A stretch of 14,328 nucleotides of DNA from G001797105 sp964528155 (GCA_964528155.1 CAZGRL010000091.1:1-14328), one strand, 5' to 3'. Counted from the first letter of the stretch, positions 1-8,016 are shown. Program-made: numbers and translations. The notes: generated from the sequence alone by a model not told the origin.

Positions 1-3000
1 CTTGCCATAGACCATGGAGTACATGTCGAGCACGTTGATCGAGCGTGGGAGTTCGGCGGCGGGTCGCTTGCCGCCGATGTCGAACCACGCCTTCTCCATC
101 CTCTCAGCGATTCGGGCGTAGGTATCCTTCTCGCCGGCGATGACCGGGGTAGCGGTCTGGAACTCGAGCGGCTGGCCTTCGATGTTGATCAGGCCGCGTC
201 CGGGCGTGTCGACGAGACTCAGCGCGCCGCGACCGACGATGTCGGCATACGTCGTTGGATCCGGCAGGGTGAAGGTCACGCGCTGCGAAAGCTGGTTGTA
301 CAGTTTGCCGCCCAGCTCGTTCGGGTTGCTGGCGGTGACGGCGTAGTAGATCCCAAGCGATCTTCCGTCGCGCACCATGCCGATCAGGTCCGGGAGCATG
401 TGCTCGTAGTTCTCCTGGAATTCGGCGAAGTTGTCGATCACGATCAGGATCGCCGGGAACATGTTCTCCGGGTTGTCGAGCTTCTGGGCGTTGTAATCTT
501 CGAGCGAGGCGTACGTCGCCAGGCGATCCTGGCGTTCCTTCATCTGTCCGAGGATCATCCGGAAGAGCTGCTCCACTCGATCCGGCTGTGAGGCATCGAT
601 CGTCGCGCCGCAGTGCGGCAGCGAGGCGATCGATTTCAACCCGCCGCGCCCGAAGTCAAGCGCGAACACGTGCAACTCATCCGGCGATCGTTTGGCTGCC
701 AGCGAGAGGATCAATGACTTGAGAAACGTCGTCTTCCCCCGACCGGCGGCACCGAAAACCACGAGAGGATCGCTGGTGAGGTCGAAATCCAGCAACCGCT
801 GTTCGGCTTGAAACGGGTTGTCGATGACGCCGATCTCGGCCTTGAGGGGCAACGGGGCGCTCCAGTCCCACGCCTTCCAGAGCGCCTCCCCCTTCGCATT
901 CTTGATCCACTCATCGACGGCCGGATCGATCACCAGCGTACCGGTCTTGCGAGCCCGCTCGGCCTTGATGTAGGCGGCATCGATCGGCTCGTTCAGCGGC
1001 AGGACTTCCGGGAGCGGCTCCGGCCAGGGTTTTCGCTGAACCGGAACGGACTGGCGTTTTGCCTCGGCCGCGATCGCCCCAACGATCCAGTCGATCATCA
1101 GGCCGGGCTTATTCTCGGCCTGCAAGCCGAGCGCCGCCAGGATCTCTTCCGTCGGATAGACCGGGTCCACCGGGTTGTCGGTGTATTCGGAGCCGGCCCA
1201 GGCCGCCTGGACCTCGGTCAGAGGCCCGCTGCCGACCTGGATGTAGCCGCGTCCGCCGAGAGGTGGAAGACGGGCGGCATCATCGCGCTTGATCAGCTCG
1301 CGGCTGTCTTCGGATGTCTCCACGCGCAGACAGATGCGGAACTTCATGTTGGCCCGCATCTGGTCGGTCACCATCCCCGCCGGCCGCTGTGTCGCCAGAA
1401 TGAGCGTCACACCGAAAGCGCGGCCGAGCCGTGTGATGCTCTCAAACTGTTCCTTGTATCCCGGGTTCTGAGCGATCATCTCAGCGAATTCGTCGACGAT
1501 GATGAACAGGTGGGGGAACGTCGTCGGGAGCGCGTCGCCGGGCTTGAGGGACGGGATGACCCGCTTGCGGTAGTCGACCAGATCGCCCACACGGCCGTCG
1601 GCGAGGAGCTTGGCTCGCCGGTCGAGTTCAGCCTTGACGGCGATGAAGATCCGCTCGACGGCGTTGCCCTGGAGGTTCGTGGCGATGTCCACACAGTGAG
1701 GCAGCTTCTTGAACGGCTCGAAGGCTGCCCCGCCTTTGAAGTCGACCAGCACGAAGTTGACGATCCTCGGGTCGTACTTGATCGCCATAGAGGCGATAAG
1801 TGTGAGCAAGAGTTCGGACTTGCCGGAACCGGTCGTGCCGGCGATCACGCCGTGCACCCCGTCGCCGTCCGACTTGGCGGAGAAGACCAGGGAACGGACT
1901 TCGCGACTGCTGATCAGGCCGATCGGCGCCCTCAACCATTCCATGTTTTCAGGAAGCATGCTCTGCTTCCAGTTATCGGCGAAGGGAAGCTCGCCGACGC
2001 GTTCCATCGGACGGTCTTCTGTTAATGAGAACATCTCCAGGAAGCCGATGGAGCGAGGCAACTCGGCGGCCGGCCGGGCGCCGCCGAGGGCGGTCCAGAT
2101 CCGATCCATCCGCTGGGCGATCACCTGGTAGCCGTCGACCTCGTCGGTATCGCTCAGGGCATCCGGACGACCGGGAACGCCGACGTGGAACTCGACCGGG
2201 ACAGTGTCGTCGCCGAGCTGGAGAGCGATCAATCCGCGGCCAGGCACGTTGTCGAAATTCGGCGCGCCGCGGCCGACCACGTCGATGTAGATCCCGCTGT
2301 CGGCCTGAGCCAGGGTGAGCCGCTGGGTCAGCAGATTGTAGAGTTTCCCACCCAGATCGTTCGGCGTGCCGGCGGTGATCACGAAATTGACGCCAAAGGC
2401 GCGCCCGTCTCGAATCAACGCCATCAGGTCGGGGAGGAGATACTCGAAGCTCTCTTTGAACTCGGCGAAGTTGTCGATGATCACCAGGATCTCGGGGAAG
2501 ATGTTCTTGGGGTTCTTGGCGTTGTGGTCGGCCAAGGAGTTGTATTTGGCAAGCACCTCCTGGCGTTCATTGACGAAGTTGCGCAGCATCCGCATGAGCT
2601 GGTCGACGCGTGAGATCTCTGATGCATCGATGGCGGCCCCGAGATGTGGCAGGTCCTTGATCGCTTTGAGACCGGCGCGACCGAAGTCGAGGGCGAACAT
2701 GTGGAACTCGGCCGGCGATCGTGTGGTCGCCAGGCCGGTCATCAGAGTCTTCAGGAAGGTGGTCTTGCCGCGGCCGGCGGCGCCGAAGACGACGGCCGGT
2801 CCGGCACTCAGATCGAGGGTCATCAGGCGCTGTTCGGCCCGATACGGATTGTCCACCAGGCCGATCTCGGTGCTCAGGGGCGCCGGGGCCTTCCAGTCGA
2901 TCGAAGGCCAGATCGCCTTCTCCTCGGTGTTGTTGAGCCACTCATCCAGGGACGGATTGAGGACGATGGTGCGATCCGGTGCCAATGTCCGCTCCGTATT

Positions 3001-5565
3001 CAAGTAGCGGGCGTCGACCGGGTCGGTCAGCGATAGGTTCGCCGGCAACGGGTCGGGCCAGGGCTTGGTCTGCACCGGTACCCCGTCGCGATGGGCGCGG
3101 ATGACTGAGATCCCAACCATCCAGTCGAGCATCGTCGTCGGGATCTCGCCCGGGTTCAGGCCGAGGGCTTCGGCGATCTCCGTCGCCGAGTACTGCGGCG
3201 CGTCCCCCGTCGCCTCCTGGCCGGGCAACATCTCCTCATCGAGCCAGACTACGTCTCGCAACACGACTGTTCGATCGTCGCTGTAGTCGCCGCCGACGCG
3301 TGCAACCTGGATCGGGGTGAGGATGTCGTTGCCGACCTGCATGTAACCCCGACCGCCCATGTTCGGTAGGAAGGCGGCGTCCGGCCGGGCGAGAAGCTCC
3401 TTGCTGTCCTCGGGGGTCTCGACCCGCAGGCAGATGCGGAATTTCATGTTGGCCCGCATCTGGTCGGTGACGACACCTGCCGGTCGCTGCGTGGAGAGAA
3501 TGAGCGTGACGCCGAAGGCCCGTCCCAGGCGGGTGATGCTCTCAAACTTGGTCCGATAGTCCGGGTTGGCGGCGATCATCTCGGCGAACTCGTCGACGAT
3601 GATGAACAGATGTGGGAATGTGCGGGGCAAGGGGTCATCCGGGCCCAGGCGCGGGATGATTTTGCGACGGTAATCGACAAGGTCCTTGGCATTGCTGCGC
3701 GCCAGGATCCGACTGCGTTCGTCCATGACGGCCTGGATTGCGATGAACATTCTCTCGACGGCGTTAGCCTCGAGATTGGTCAGAATGTCGACGCAATGCG
3801 GTAGTTTTCGGAATGGCTCGAAAGCCGCGCCTCCCTTGAAGTCCACCAGGACGAAGTTGACGATGCGCGGATCATACTTGGCCGCCAGGCTGGCAATCAC
3901 GGTGAGGAGTAGCTCGGATTTCCCGGAGCCGGTCGTGCCGGCGATCATGCCGTGTACTCCATCTCCGCCTTCCTTGGCCGAGAAGACCAGATTGCGCTCC
4001 TCTTTGCTGCTGACCAATCCGAAAGGCGCTCTCAACCACTCGGAATTCTCCGGAAGGATGCTTCGCCGCCAATTCTCCTCAATCGTGAGCTTGTCGACTG
4101 TGTCAATCCTGCGCGACTCAATCAGGGACTGCATCTGCAGCATATCAACGGATCGCGGCAGGTCGGCGCCAAAGCTTCGGCGAACGTCCAGCCGGCGGAT
4201 CTTGGCGGCGATCTCGTGTCGGGCTTCATTGGCAGTCATCAGATCGGCATCGCCCAGATAGCGGGTCGAGTTCAGGCCGACTTCCGCGTAGCGGAAGACG
4301 ACCTTCTCCCCGACAGCCGCGACCTCGACCATCGCCTGACAATCGCTGGGGATCTTCGATGATTCGTTGGACAGGAAGATGATCGCCGCGCCCAGTGCCG
4401 GGCCTTCCTGGTTGATCATGCCGACGACCGCCTCCGAAGCCACTTCTTCAATCGGGGAGTTGGCCGGCATCTCACCCAGGAGGTCGACGACCACGAGCAA
4501 GAAGGGCAGGGTGATATCGCCGCCGCCTTTCGTGTCGTCTTCATCCGTCTCACGCAAGCGCAGTTGGCGTTGGTCCAGTTCGCGCTTGATCCGCTTCCAG
4601 AAGGTTGAAACCTCGTCCTTTTCCGGGGAGAAACACAATTGGTCTAGCTTCCTGGTTTTGTCTGCCTCGAAGCTGTCATCTTCACCGATGCCGCGGACGT
4701 TGCAGTGCGGGAGCCATACGGCCCATTGCCAGCTCGCTTCGGCGTGCGGATGACCGATCACGTACAGCCGGCTGTCGAGGGCGGAATGGAAAGTGACGAA
4801 GTGAGCCAGAGCGGCACGGGCGGTGTCAGATGTGTTGGAGGGGTTCTTGCCGAAAATGCCGACCGAGTGACGAGCGACGACATTTGCCCGGGGCGATCCG
4901 TCTTCATCGTCCGACGTACTCTCCAGCTCATTCTCCTTGCTGAAGGGCCGGAGGGGAATCGTGATCGGGACGTCGGAAAGCACCTGGGAGTCATCTGCCA
5001 GCTTCTTGGCGTCTTTCCACAGGGGTGTCTCGTCAAGGGGGCTGTTCGATTGACTGAGACGATAGACGACGGATGAGGGACGGCTACCCAAGCCGAGGCG
5101 GATCGCCCCGAAGTCACTGTCGTCGGGTCTGCGTTCCCACAATCGTGAGCCGAAGCGACTGGTCTCCTTGCGTGCGGCGATCTCGGTCAGAGTCGGGACG
5201 TCGGGATAGTTGTGGGTATAGAAGATCCGCTGAACGCTGTGGGAGCGGGTCATCTCCTGGCGCATCTCGGCCAGCAGGCGCGTATAGGCGCGTTTCTTCT
5301 CGGCCAGCTCCTTGCGTCCGCGGCGGGCGGTGAAGACGGCCGCTCCGACGGAGAGAACCATCGCCAGGCCAATCGGGATGATGAACAGGACGTTCCCCGT
5401 CCCGGACACGAGCACGAAACCCAGGATCGTCACCAGCGGGAGGAGCATGGAGATGATCCCCTGGTCGCCTCGGTCTTGTTCGTCGGGAGGCTGGGGGATT
5501 TCGACCTCGGCTATGGGCAGTTCGGGCTGGATTCGTGGTGGACGATCAATGTATTCGACAGCCAT
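1..5565 (-). CDS. eccC: EccC-type type VII secretion ATPase (FtsK/SpoIIIE family), partial at its C-terminus, with duplicated ATPase pairs
   Basis: The minus-strand frame is uninterrupted from ATG at 5565 to base 1 (1855 codons) and leaves the window without a stop. The start follows AGGGAG about 9 nt upstream; an in-frame ATG at 5574 is possible but sits directly on that site. Residues 36-54 and 59-80 are hydrophobic helices, followed by a basic linker and the EccC/EssC hallmark LWERRPDDSDF (142-152). A degenerate D0 has VVVDLLGEM around 361 and no P-loop. Four ATPase modules follow. Walker A is GTTGSGKS at 543, GAAGRGKT at 928, GTTGSGKS at 1243 and GAAGRGKT at 1605. Walker B is IIVDEFAEM (D658, D1358) in modules 1 and 3 and IDNFAEF (D1031, D1711) in modules 2 and 4. 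Modules 1 and 3 carry LVDFKGGAAF and TQRP; modules 2 and 4 carry FALDFGR. Known EccC motors are hexameric, membrane-anchored and export WXG100 proteins. No FHA domains are present. Usual family length is about 1300-1500 residues with three ATPase domains, so this protein is unusually long. Confidence 0.93.
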   Translation of the reverse strand, partial: MAVEYIDRPPRIQPELPIAEVEIPQPPDEQDRGDQGIISMLLPLVTILGFVLVSGTGNVLFIIPIGLAMVLSVGAAVFTARRGRKELAEKKRAYTRLLAEMRQEMTRSHSVQRIFYTHNYPDVPTLTEIAARKETSRFGSRLWERRPDDSDFGAIRLGLGSRPSSVVYRLSQSNSPLDETPLWKDAKKLADDSQVLSDVPITIPLRPFSKENELESTSDDEDGSPRANVVARHSVGIFGKNPSNTSDTARAALAHFVTFHSALDSRLYVIGHPHAEASWQWAVWLPHCNVRGIGEDDSFEADKTRKLDQLCFSPEKDEVSTFWKRIKRELDQRQLRLRETDEDDTKGGGDITLPFLLVVVDLLGEMPANSPIEEVASEAVVGMINQEGPALGAAIIFLSNESSKIPSDCQAMVEVAAVGEKVVFRYAEVGLNSTRYLGDADLMTANEARHEIAAKIRRLDVRRSFGADLPRSVDMLQMQSLIESRRIDTVDKLTIEENWRRSILPENSEWLRAPFGLVSSKEERNLVFSAKEGGDGVHGMIAGTTGSGKSELLLTVIASLAAKYDPRIVNFVLVDFKGGAAFEPFRKLPHCVDILTNLEANAVERMFIAIQAVMDERSRILARSNAKDLVDYRRKIIPRLGPDDPLPRTFPHLFIIVDEFAEMIAANPDYRTKFESITRLGRAFGVTLILSTQRPAGVVTDQMRANMKFRICLRVETPEDSKELLARPDAAFLPNMGGRGYMQVGNDILTPIQVARVGGDYSDDRTVVLRDVVWLDEEMLPGQEATGDAPQYSATEIAEALGLNPGEIPTTMLDWMVGISVIRAHRDGVPVQTKPWPDPLPANLSLTDPVDARYLNTERTLAPDRTIVLNPSLDEWLNNTEEKAIWPSIDWKAPAPLSTEIGLVDNPYRAEQRLMTLDLSAGPAVVFGAAGRGKTTFLKTLMTGLATTRSPAEFHMFALDFGRAGLKAIKDLPHLGAAIDASEISRVDQLMRMLRNFVNERQEVLAKYNSLADHNAKNPKNIFPEILVIIDNFAEFKESFEYLLPDLMALIRDGRAFGVNFVITAGTPNDLGGKLYNLLTQRLTLAQADSGIYIDVVGRGAPNFDNVPGRGLIALQLGDDTVPVEFHVGVPGRPDALSDTDEVDGYQVIAQRMDRIWTALGGARPAAELPRSIGFLEMFSLTEDRPMERVGELPFADNWKQSMLPENMEWLRAPIGLISSREVRSLVFSAKSDGDGVHGVIAGTTGSGKSELLLTLIASMAIKYDPRIVNFVLVDFKGGAAFEPFKKLPHCVDIATNLQGNAVERIFIAVKAELDRRAKLLADGRVGDLVDYRKRVIPSLKPGDALPTTFPHLFIIVDEFAEMIAQNPGYKEQFESITRLGRAFGVTLILATQRPAGMVTDQMRANMKFRICLRVETSEDSRELIKRDDAARLPPLGGRGYIQVGSGPLTEVQAAWAGSEYTDNPVDPVYPTEEILAALGLQAENKPGLMIDWIVGAIAAEAKRQSVPVQRKPWPEPLPEVLPLNEPIDAAYIKAERARKTGTLVIDPAVDEWIKNAKGEALWKAWDWSAPLPLKAEIGVIDNPFQAEQRLLDFDLTSDPLVVFGAAGRGKTTFLKSLILSLAAKRSPDELHVFALDFGRGGLKSIASLPHCGATIDASQPDRVEQLFRMILGQMKERQDRLATYASLEDYNAQKLDNPENMFPAILIVIDNFAEFQENYEHMLPDLIGMVRDGRSLGIYYAVTASNPNELGGKLYNQLSQRVTFTLPDPTTYADIVGRGALSLVDTPGRGLINIEGQPLEFQTATPVIAGEKDTYARIAERMEKAWFDIGGKRPAAELPRSINVLDMYSMVYGK
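40..4161 (-). repeat. Tandem D1-D2 duplication inside the EccC gene (about 2.1 kb period)
   Basis: Equivalent landmarks recur in the encoded protein. LPRS before each unit is at residue 469 (bases 4150-4161), 1169 (2050-2061) and 1839 (40-51), giving spacings of 700 and 670 residues. The first-type P-loops at 3916-3939 and 1816-1839 are exactly 2100 nt apart. The DNA is still recognisably similar: the stretch around 3430-3560 aligns with 1330-1460 without a gap. Protein stretches such as RIVNFVLVDFKGGAAFEPF and TDQMRANMKFRICLRVET are identical in both copies. The third LPRS at 40-51 suggests another unit starts just outside the window. An internal gene duplication is inferred. Confidence 0.88.
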
Positions 5566-5962
5566 TTGTCCCATCTCCCTATCCTCGTCGGCCGCTCACC
5601 GGCAGGGTTGTGTCGGCCCTCTCACACAGCGGCGTGTCATGCCACCCCGGCTGAGTCCTCTCCAGTCGCCGAGTGAGCGCAAGCTCCGACGAGTAGCGTT
5701 CGCTCAGATGCTCAGTCTTTCCTGGATCCGATCGAGTGAAAGGCGTTCGTTGTCATGCATACCGTTGCGCGTGTGTGCGCTCCGTACACGGCACGAGCGG
5801 GCTGATGTTGAACGACGCATAAGCCACATCGGTATCAGACCGCCGTCCGCCCCTGGTGCCCGCGCTCACCCTCAACCGCGGTCGAAGTTCCTTCGGTCTA
5901 GTCATTTGCTGATCGGACGAGGACCCCCGCACCGTCGGGGATGCATCCTCAAAGGCCTCCGA

Positions 5963-5992
5963 TTGACAAGCCGGAGGGCATTCATCTAGAAT
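5963..5992 (+). promoter_or_regulatory. Probable sigma70 promoter of the pseudokinase gene
   Basis: TTGACA (5963-5968, full consensus -35) is followed 18 bp later by TAGAAT (5987-5992, one mismatch to TATAAT). The implied transcript starts near 6000 and has a leader of about 140 nt before the ATG at 6140. A 6-bp inverted repeat, CCTCCG (5956-5961) and CGGAGG (5972-5977), has the -35 box in its loop, so a repressor or activator could act there. This is read by eye only. Confidence 0.6.
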
Positions 5993-6018
5993 AGGTAGGC
6001 CCATATTCTCTCATTCGC

Positions 6019-6064
6019 GGCGTAGTCCGTCAAATGCGTGGCTACGCCCACACCTCGGGGGTGT
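6019..6064 (+). other. Two consecutive stem-loops in the pseudokinase leader
   Basis: GGCGTAG (6019-6025) pairs with CTACGCC (6042-6048), and ACACC (6050-6054) pairs with GGTGT (6060-6064) around a TCGGG loop. Both lie in the predicted untranslated leader. No riboswitch class is recognised and no U-tract follows, so neither looks like a terminator. They could be leader structure or protein-binding sites, or could be incidental in GC-rich DNA. Confidence 0.35.
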
Positions 6065-6139
6065 TGCCCATGTCTGCCGGCTAGGCGGCGACACCCCTCA
6101 TTCGGGAGACGAACCGGCCCGTCATCCACCTGGTGAGCC

Positions 6140-7276
6140 ATGCATCGATTCTGCGAACGTTGTGAGCGAGTCACACAGGACGGCAACCTTTGGTGCCAGG
6201 ACAAGGACTGTCCGGCCGAGGAAGGTTTCCCGGTATTCGTCTACGGCGACTACCTCGGAGATCTCAAGGTCACCAAGCTTGTCCGGGTTTGGCGAACGGC
6301 GGCCCTGTACGAGGCGCAACGGGGGAAGACCGAGGTTCTGCTGAAGGTGGCCCATCCGGACGACGATTGCGCCGAGCGGCTCAAGCGAGAGGCGCTGGTT
6401 CTGGAGGCGCTCACCCCGAGGCAGACCGGCCTGTTCGCGTTCATCCGTTCGTTCCTGCCTGTGTCTCGTCCGATTCTCCCGATCATTCAGGCCCCGTACC
6501 CGAACCGCTCGAAGCGGGTGCACGGAGAAATCTCGTTTCGCGGTGAGCCGCGTGTGTTCAGTGTGCTGTCCCACGCCAAGGGGAAGATCCTCTCCGATCT
6601 GATTCTCGAGAATCCGCAGATCTGGCACTACCAGGCGGCCTGGATTGTGACGACTCTGGCTCATGCCCTGCGTCCATTGGTGCGGAGCAACAAGTGTCAC
6701 TTGAGTATCTCACCCGACATCGTGCTGGTCGATACGGATCGGGACGGGAACTTGCGCCCGATGCTTCTGGATCTAGGGTTCATCGTCGACGGAGGCGACG
6801 TCGATGGGCATTACGACTGGTCGAAGCTCACCGAGCCTGCGTACACGGCTCCGGAACTGCTTGCCTACACTCCGTCGCGAACCGTCGGTCTCGAAGCTGA
6901 CGTCTACTCCCTGGGGATGGTGTTCTACGAAATGCTATCCGGCCACCCGGGATTCGAATCCAAGCTCCGCCGAGATGAACAGGTCCGTGAGGATGTGACC
7001 CAGAATCGAAAGCCCCTACCGGTGGGTCGACCCGAGCTTGAGCAGGCCGGTGTCGCCCGCGTTGTCGAGCGGGCCATCGCTCCGGTGGGGCGTTTCAACA
7101 ATGTCCTCGAACTGTCTGACGCGCTGACCGCGATCTACTCGGCGCCTCCGCCGGAGCGGCGTGCCATCCCCCGGCGCCTTTATGTCCTACTCGCCGCGCT
7201 GGGCGTGTTCCTCCTGGGCACCGGCCTGGTGGCAGGATATCTGCTGCTCCAAGTCCTTTTGAACGGCGGCCGGTAA
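6140..7276 (+). CDS. Membrane-anchored zinc-ribbon Ser/Thr protein kinase-like protein, predicted pseudokinase (T7SS-associated)
   Basis: The product has 378 residues. The N-terminus has C5-x2-C8-x10-C19-x4-C24, a zinc-ribbon-like knuckle. A kinase fold follows: beta-3 lysine K69 (VLLKVAH), alpha-C glutamate E84, DLG (211-213) in place of DFG, APE (237-239), and DVYSLGMVFYEMLSG (254-268). The catalytic loop is HLSISPDI (187-194) where active kinases have HRDxKxxN, so the catalytic Asp, Lys and Asn are all replaced. The glycine-rich loop (RVWRTAALYEA) has no glycines. Residues 347-375 form one membrane helix, leaving the kinase domain cytoplasmic. Lost catalysis plus one helix recalls EssB/YukC of Firmicutes T7SS, but there is no extracytoplasmic domain. 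Divergence from eccC and closeness to the WXG100 operon support a secretion role (inference). ATG at 6140 has only a weak GGTGAG upstream. A conventional weak kinase remains possible. Confidence 0.85.
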   Translation: MHRFCERCERVTQDGNLWCQDKDCPAEEGFPVFVYGDYLGDLKVTKLVRVWRTAALYEAQRGKTEVLLKVAHPDDDCAERLKREALVLEALTPRQTGLFAFIRSFLPVSRPILPIIQAPYPNRSKRVHGEISFRGEPRVFSVLSHAKGKILSDLILENPQIWHYQAAWIVTTLAHALRPLVRSNKCHLSISPDIVLVDTDRDGNLRPMLLDLGFIVDGGDVDGHYDWSKLTEPAYTAPELLAYTPSRTVGLEADVYSLGMVFYEMLSGHPGFESKLRRDEQVREDVTQNRKPLPVGRPELEQAGVARVVERAIAPVGRFNNVLELSDALTAIYSAPPPERRAIPRRLYVLLAALGVFLLGTGLVAGYLLLQVLLNGGR

Positions 7277-7352
7277 GCTCTTTCCATAGGCCCGGATCGA
7301 TCGCGATCCAAGAAACTGCCGCGCCCCTCCTCTGACGAGCTGTTCTGTCCCC
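7277..7352. other. Short convergent intergenic spacer with a small hairpin
   Basis: The pseudokinase gene and the WXG100 operon converge here. GGATCG (7294-7299) can pair with CGATCC (7304-7309) around a 4-nt loop. There is no U-tract on either strand, so I do not call it a terminator, though termination of both units must occur nearby. Confidence 0.35.
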
Positions 7353-7667
7353 CTAGCGGCTCACGCCCTCGCCAAAGTAACTCTTGCCCTTGTAGTCGCC
7401 GCGCTTGTGGTCGCCCACGGCGCGTTGGAGATCTCCCGCAAACTCGTCGCAGATCTTCGCCAGGTTGTCGATCGCCCTCTGGATGTTTTCCAGGTAGTTG
7501 GCGAGCGCCAGGCTTGTGCCCATGCTGAAGAAAGCCGAAGCTCGCAGTATCTGGATAAGAATGCCGAGGACCTTGCTTACCGTTTTCAGCATTTGCGACG
7601 CCATCGAAAAGCCTTTCGAGACTTCCATGACGACGCCATAATCCATCTGAACGACTTGAGTGGCCAC
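7353..7667 (-). CDS. Small helical WXG100-like protein, divergent (no WXG), last gene of the operon
   Basis: This encodes 104 residues with a GTG start at 7667, preceded by GGAGGA about 8 nt upstream. It is predicted to be almost entirely helical, with a hydrophobic central stretch (about 32-58, including VLGILIQILRASAFFSMG) where WXG100 proteins have their helix-turn-helix. No WXG tripeptide is visible. The C-terminal helix (60-86) is amphipathic and the tail is charged. Size, helical pattern and position 34 bp after a WIG-containing gene make it a likely WXG100-superfamily relative or partner. The hydrophobic middle could bury into a partner subunit or touch the membrane. It could also be a locus-specific accessory protein. 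Function is not established. Confidence 0.8.
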   Translation of the reverse strand: MATQVVQMDYGVVMEVSKGFSMASQMLKTVSKVLGILIQILRASAFFSMGTSLALANYLENIQRAIDNLAKICDEFAGDLQRAVGDHKRGDYKGKSYFGEGVSR

Positions 7668-7701
7668 TGGTCGTATCCTCCGTGACTAGATCGGTTGAAG
7701 G

Positions 7702-8016
7702 CTAGATTTTGCCGAATAGATCGCCGAGGTTGTCGGCCATGCTCTTGACTTTCGAGTCCGCCTGGTCGATCACATTAATCGCCTTCGTCAGGTTCACGTT
7801 CACCCCGCCGATGGCGGCGATCAGTGCGTTCATGGCCGGGACAATCTTGCGGCCAACGTCGGCCGCAAACTCATTGGCGTCGCCGCCGATCCAGGCCGAC
7901 TGGATCTTGGGGACGTAGCCGTTGATCTGGTCCAGCACGCCGGATACGATCTGTTGCTGTTGCTTCACACCCGACATGACGTTGTCGACTTCCCCGCGCA
8001 GGAACTGTAGAAACAT
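7702..8016 (-). CDS. WXG100 family protein (ESAT-6/CFP-10-like)
   Basis: This encodes 104 residues from an ATG at 8016 with AAGGAGA upstream. The sequence is two helices flanking a central turn containing W42-I43-G44 (SAWIGGDANEF), the signature of the WXG100 superfamily at the expected position and length. Family members form four-helix-bundle dimers and are exported by EccC-type motors, usually without a cleavable signal peptide. It is third in the leftward operon, 20 bp after the preceding gene. Whether it is a secreted effector, a chaperone-like partner or a structural component cannot be read from sequence. No convincing C-terminal YxxxD/E export motif was seen. Confidence 0.92.
   Translation of the reverse strand: MFLQFLRGEVDNVMSGVKQQQQIVSGVLDQINGYVPKIQSAWIGGDANEFAADVGRKIVPAMNALIAAIGGVNVNLTKAINVIDQADSKVKSMADNLGDLFGKI

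Larger units (their letters stand above)
5566..6139. other. Divergent intergenic region between eccC and the pseudokinase gene
   Basis: This 574-bp region separates two divergently transcribed genes. Its open frames are short, lack family motifs and have no convincing ribosome-binding sites, so I see no gene here. It holds a probable rightward promoter at 5963-5992, an inverted repeat around that promoter's -35 box, a short hairpin (5925-5929 with 5936-5940), and stem-loops in the long leader at 6019-6064. No clear sigma70 promoter was found for leftward eccC transcription, although it must start here unless eccC is expressed in another way. Confidence 0.6.

Noticed and set aside
808..2025. 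A 405-codon open frame on the plus strand, opposite eccC
   Set aside because: It is antisense to a minus-strand frame that carries four intact ATPase motifs in register. Its translation is rich in Arg, Asp and Leu, without recognisable domains, and a similar shadow recurs over the second copy of the repeat. It is a GC-rich shadow.
5312..5989. Plus-strand open frame covering the start of eccC and the intergenic region
   Set aside because: It has no ribosome-binding site or family motif, it is antisense to the membrane segments of EccC, and its arginine- and serine-rich composition is typical of a shadow.
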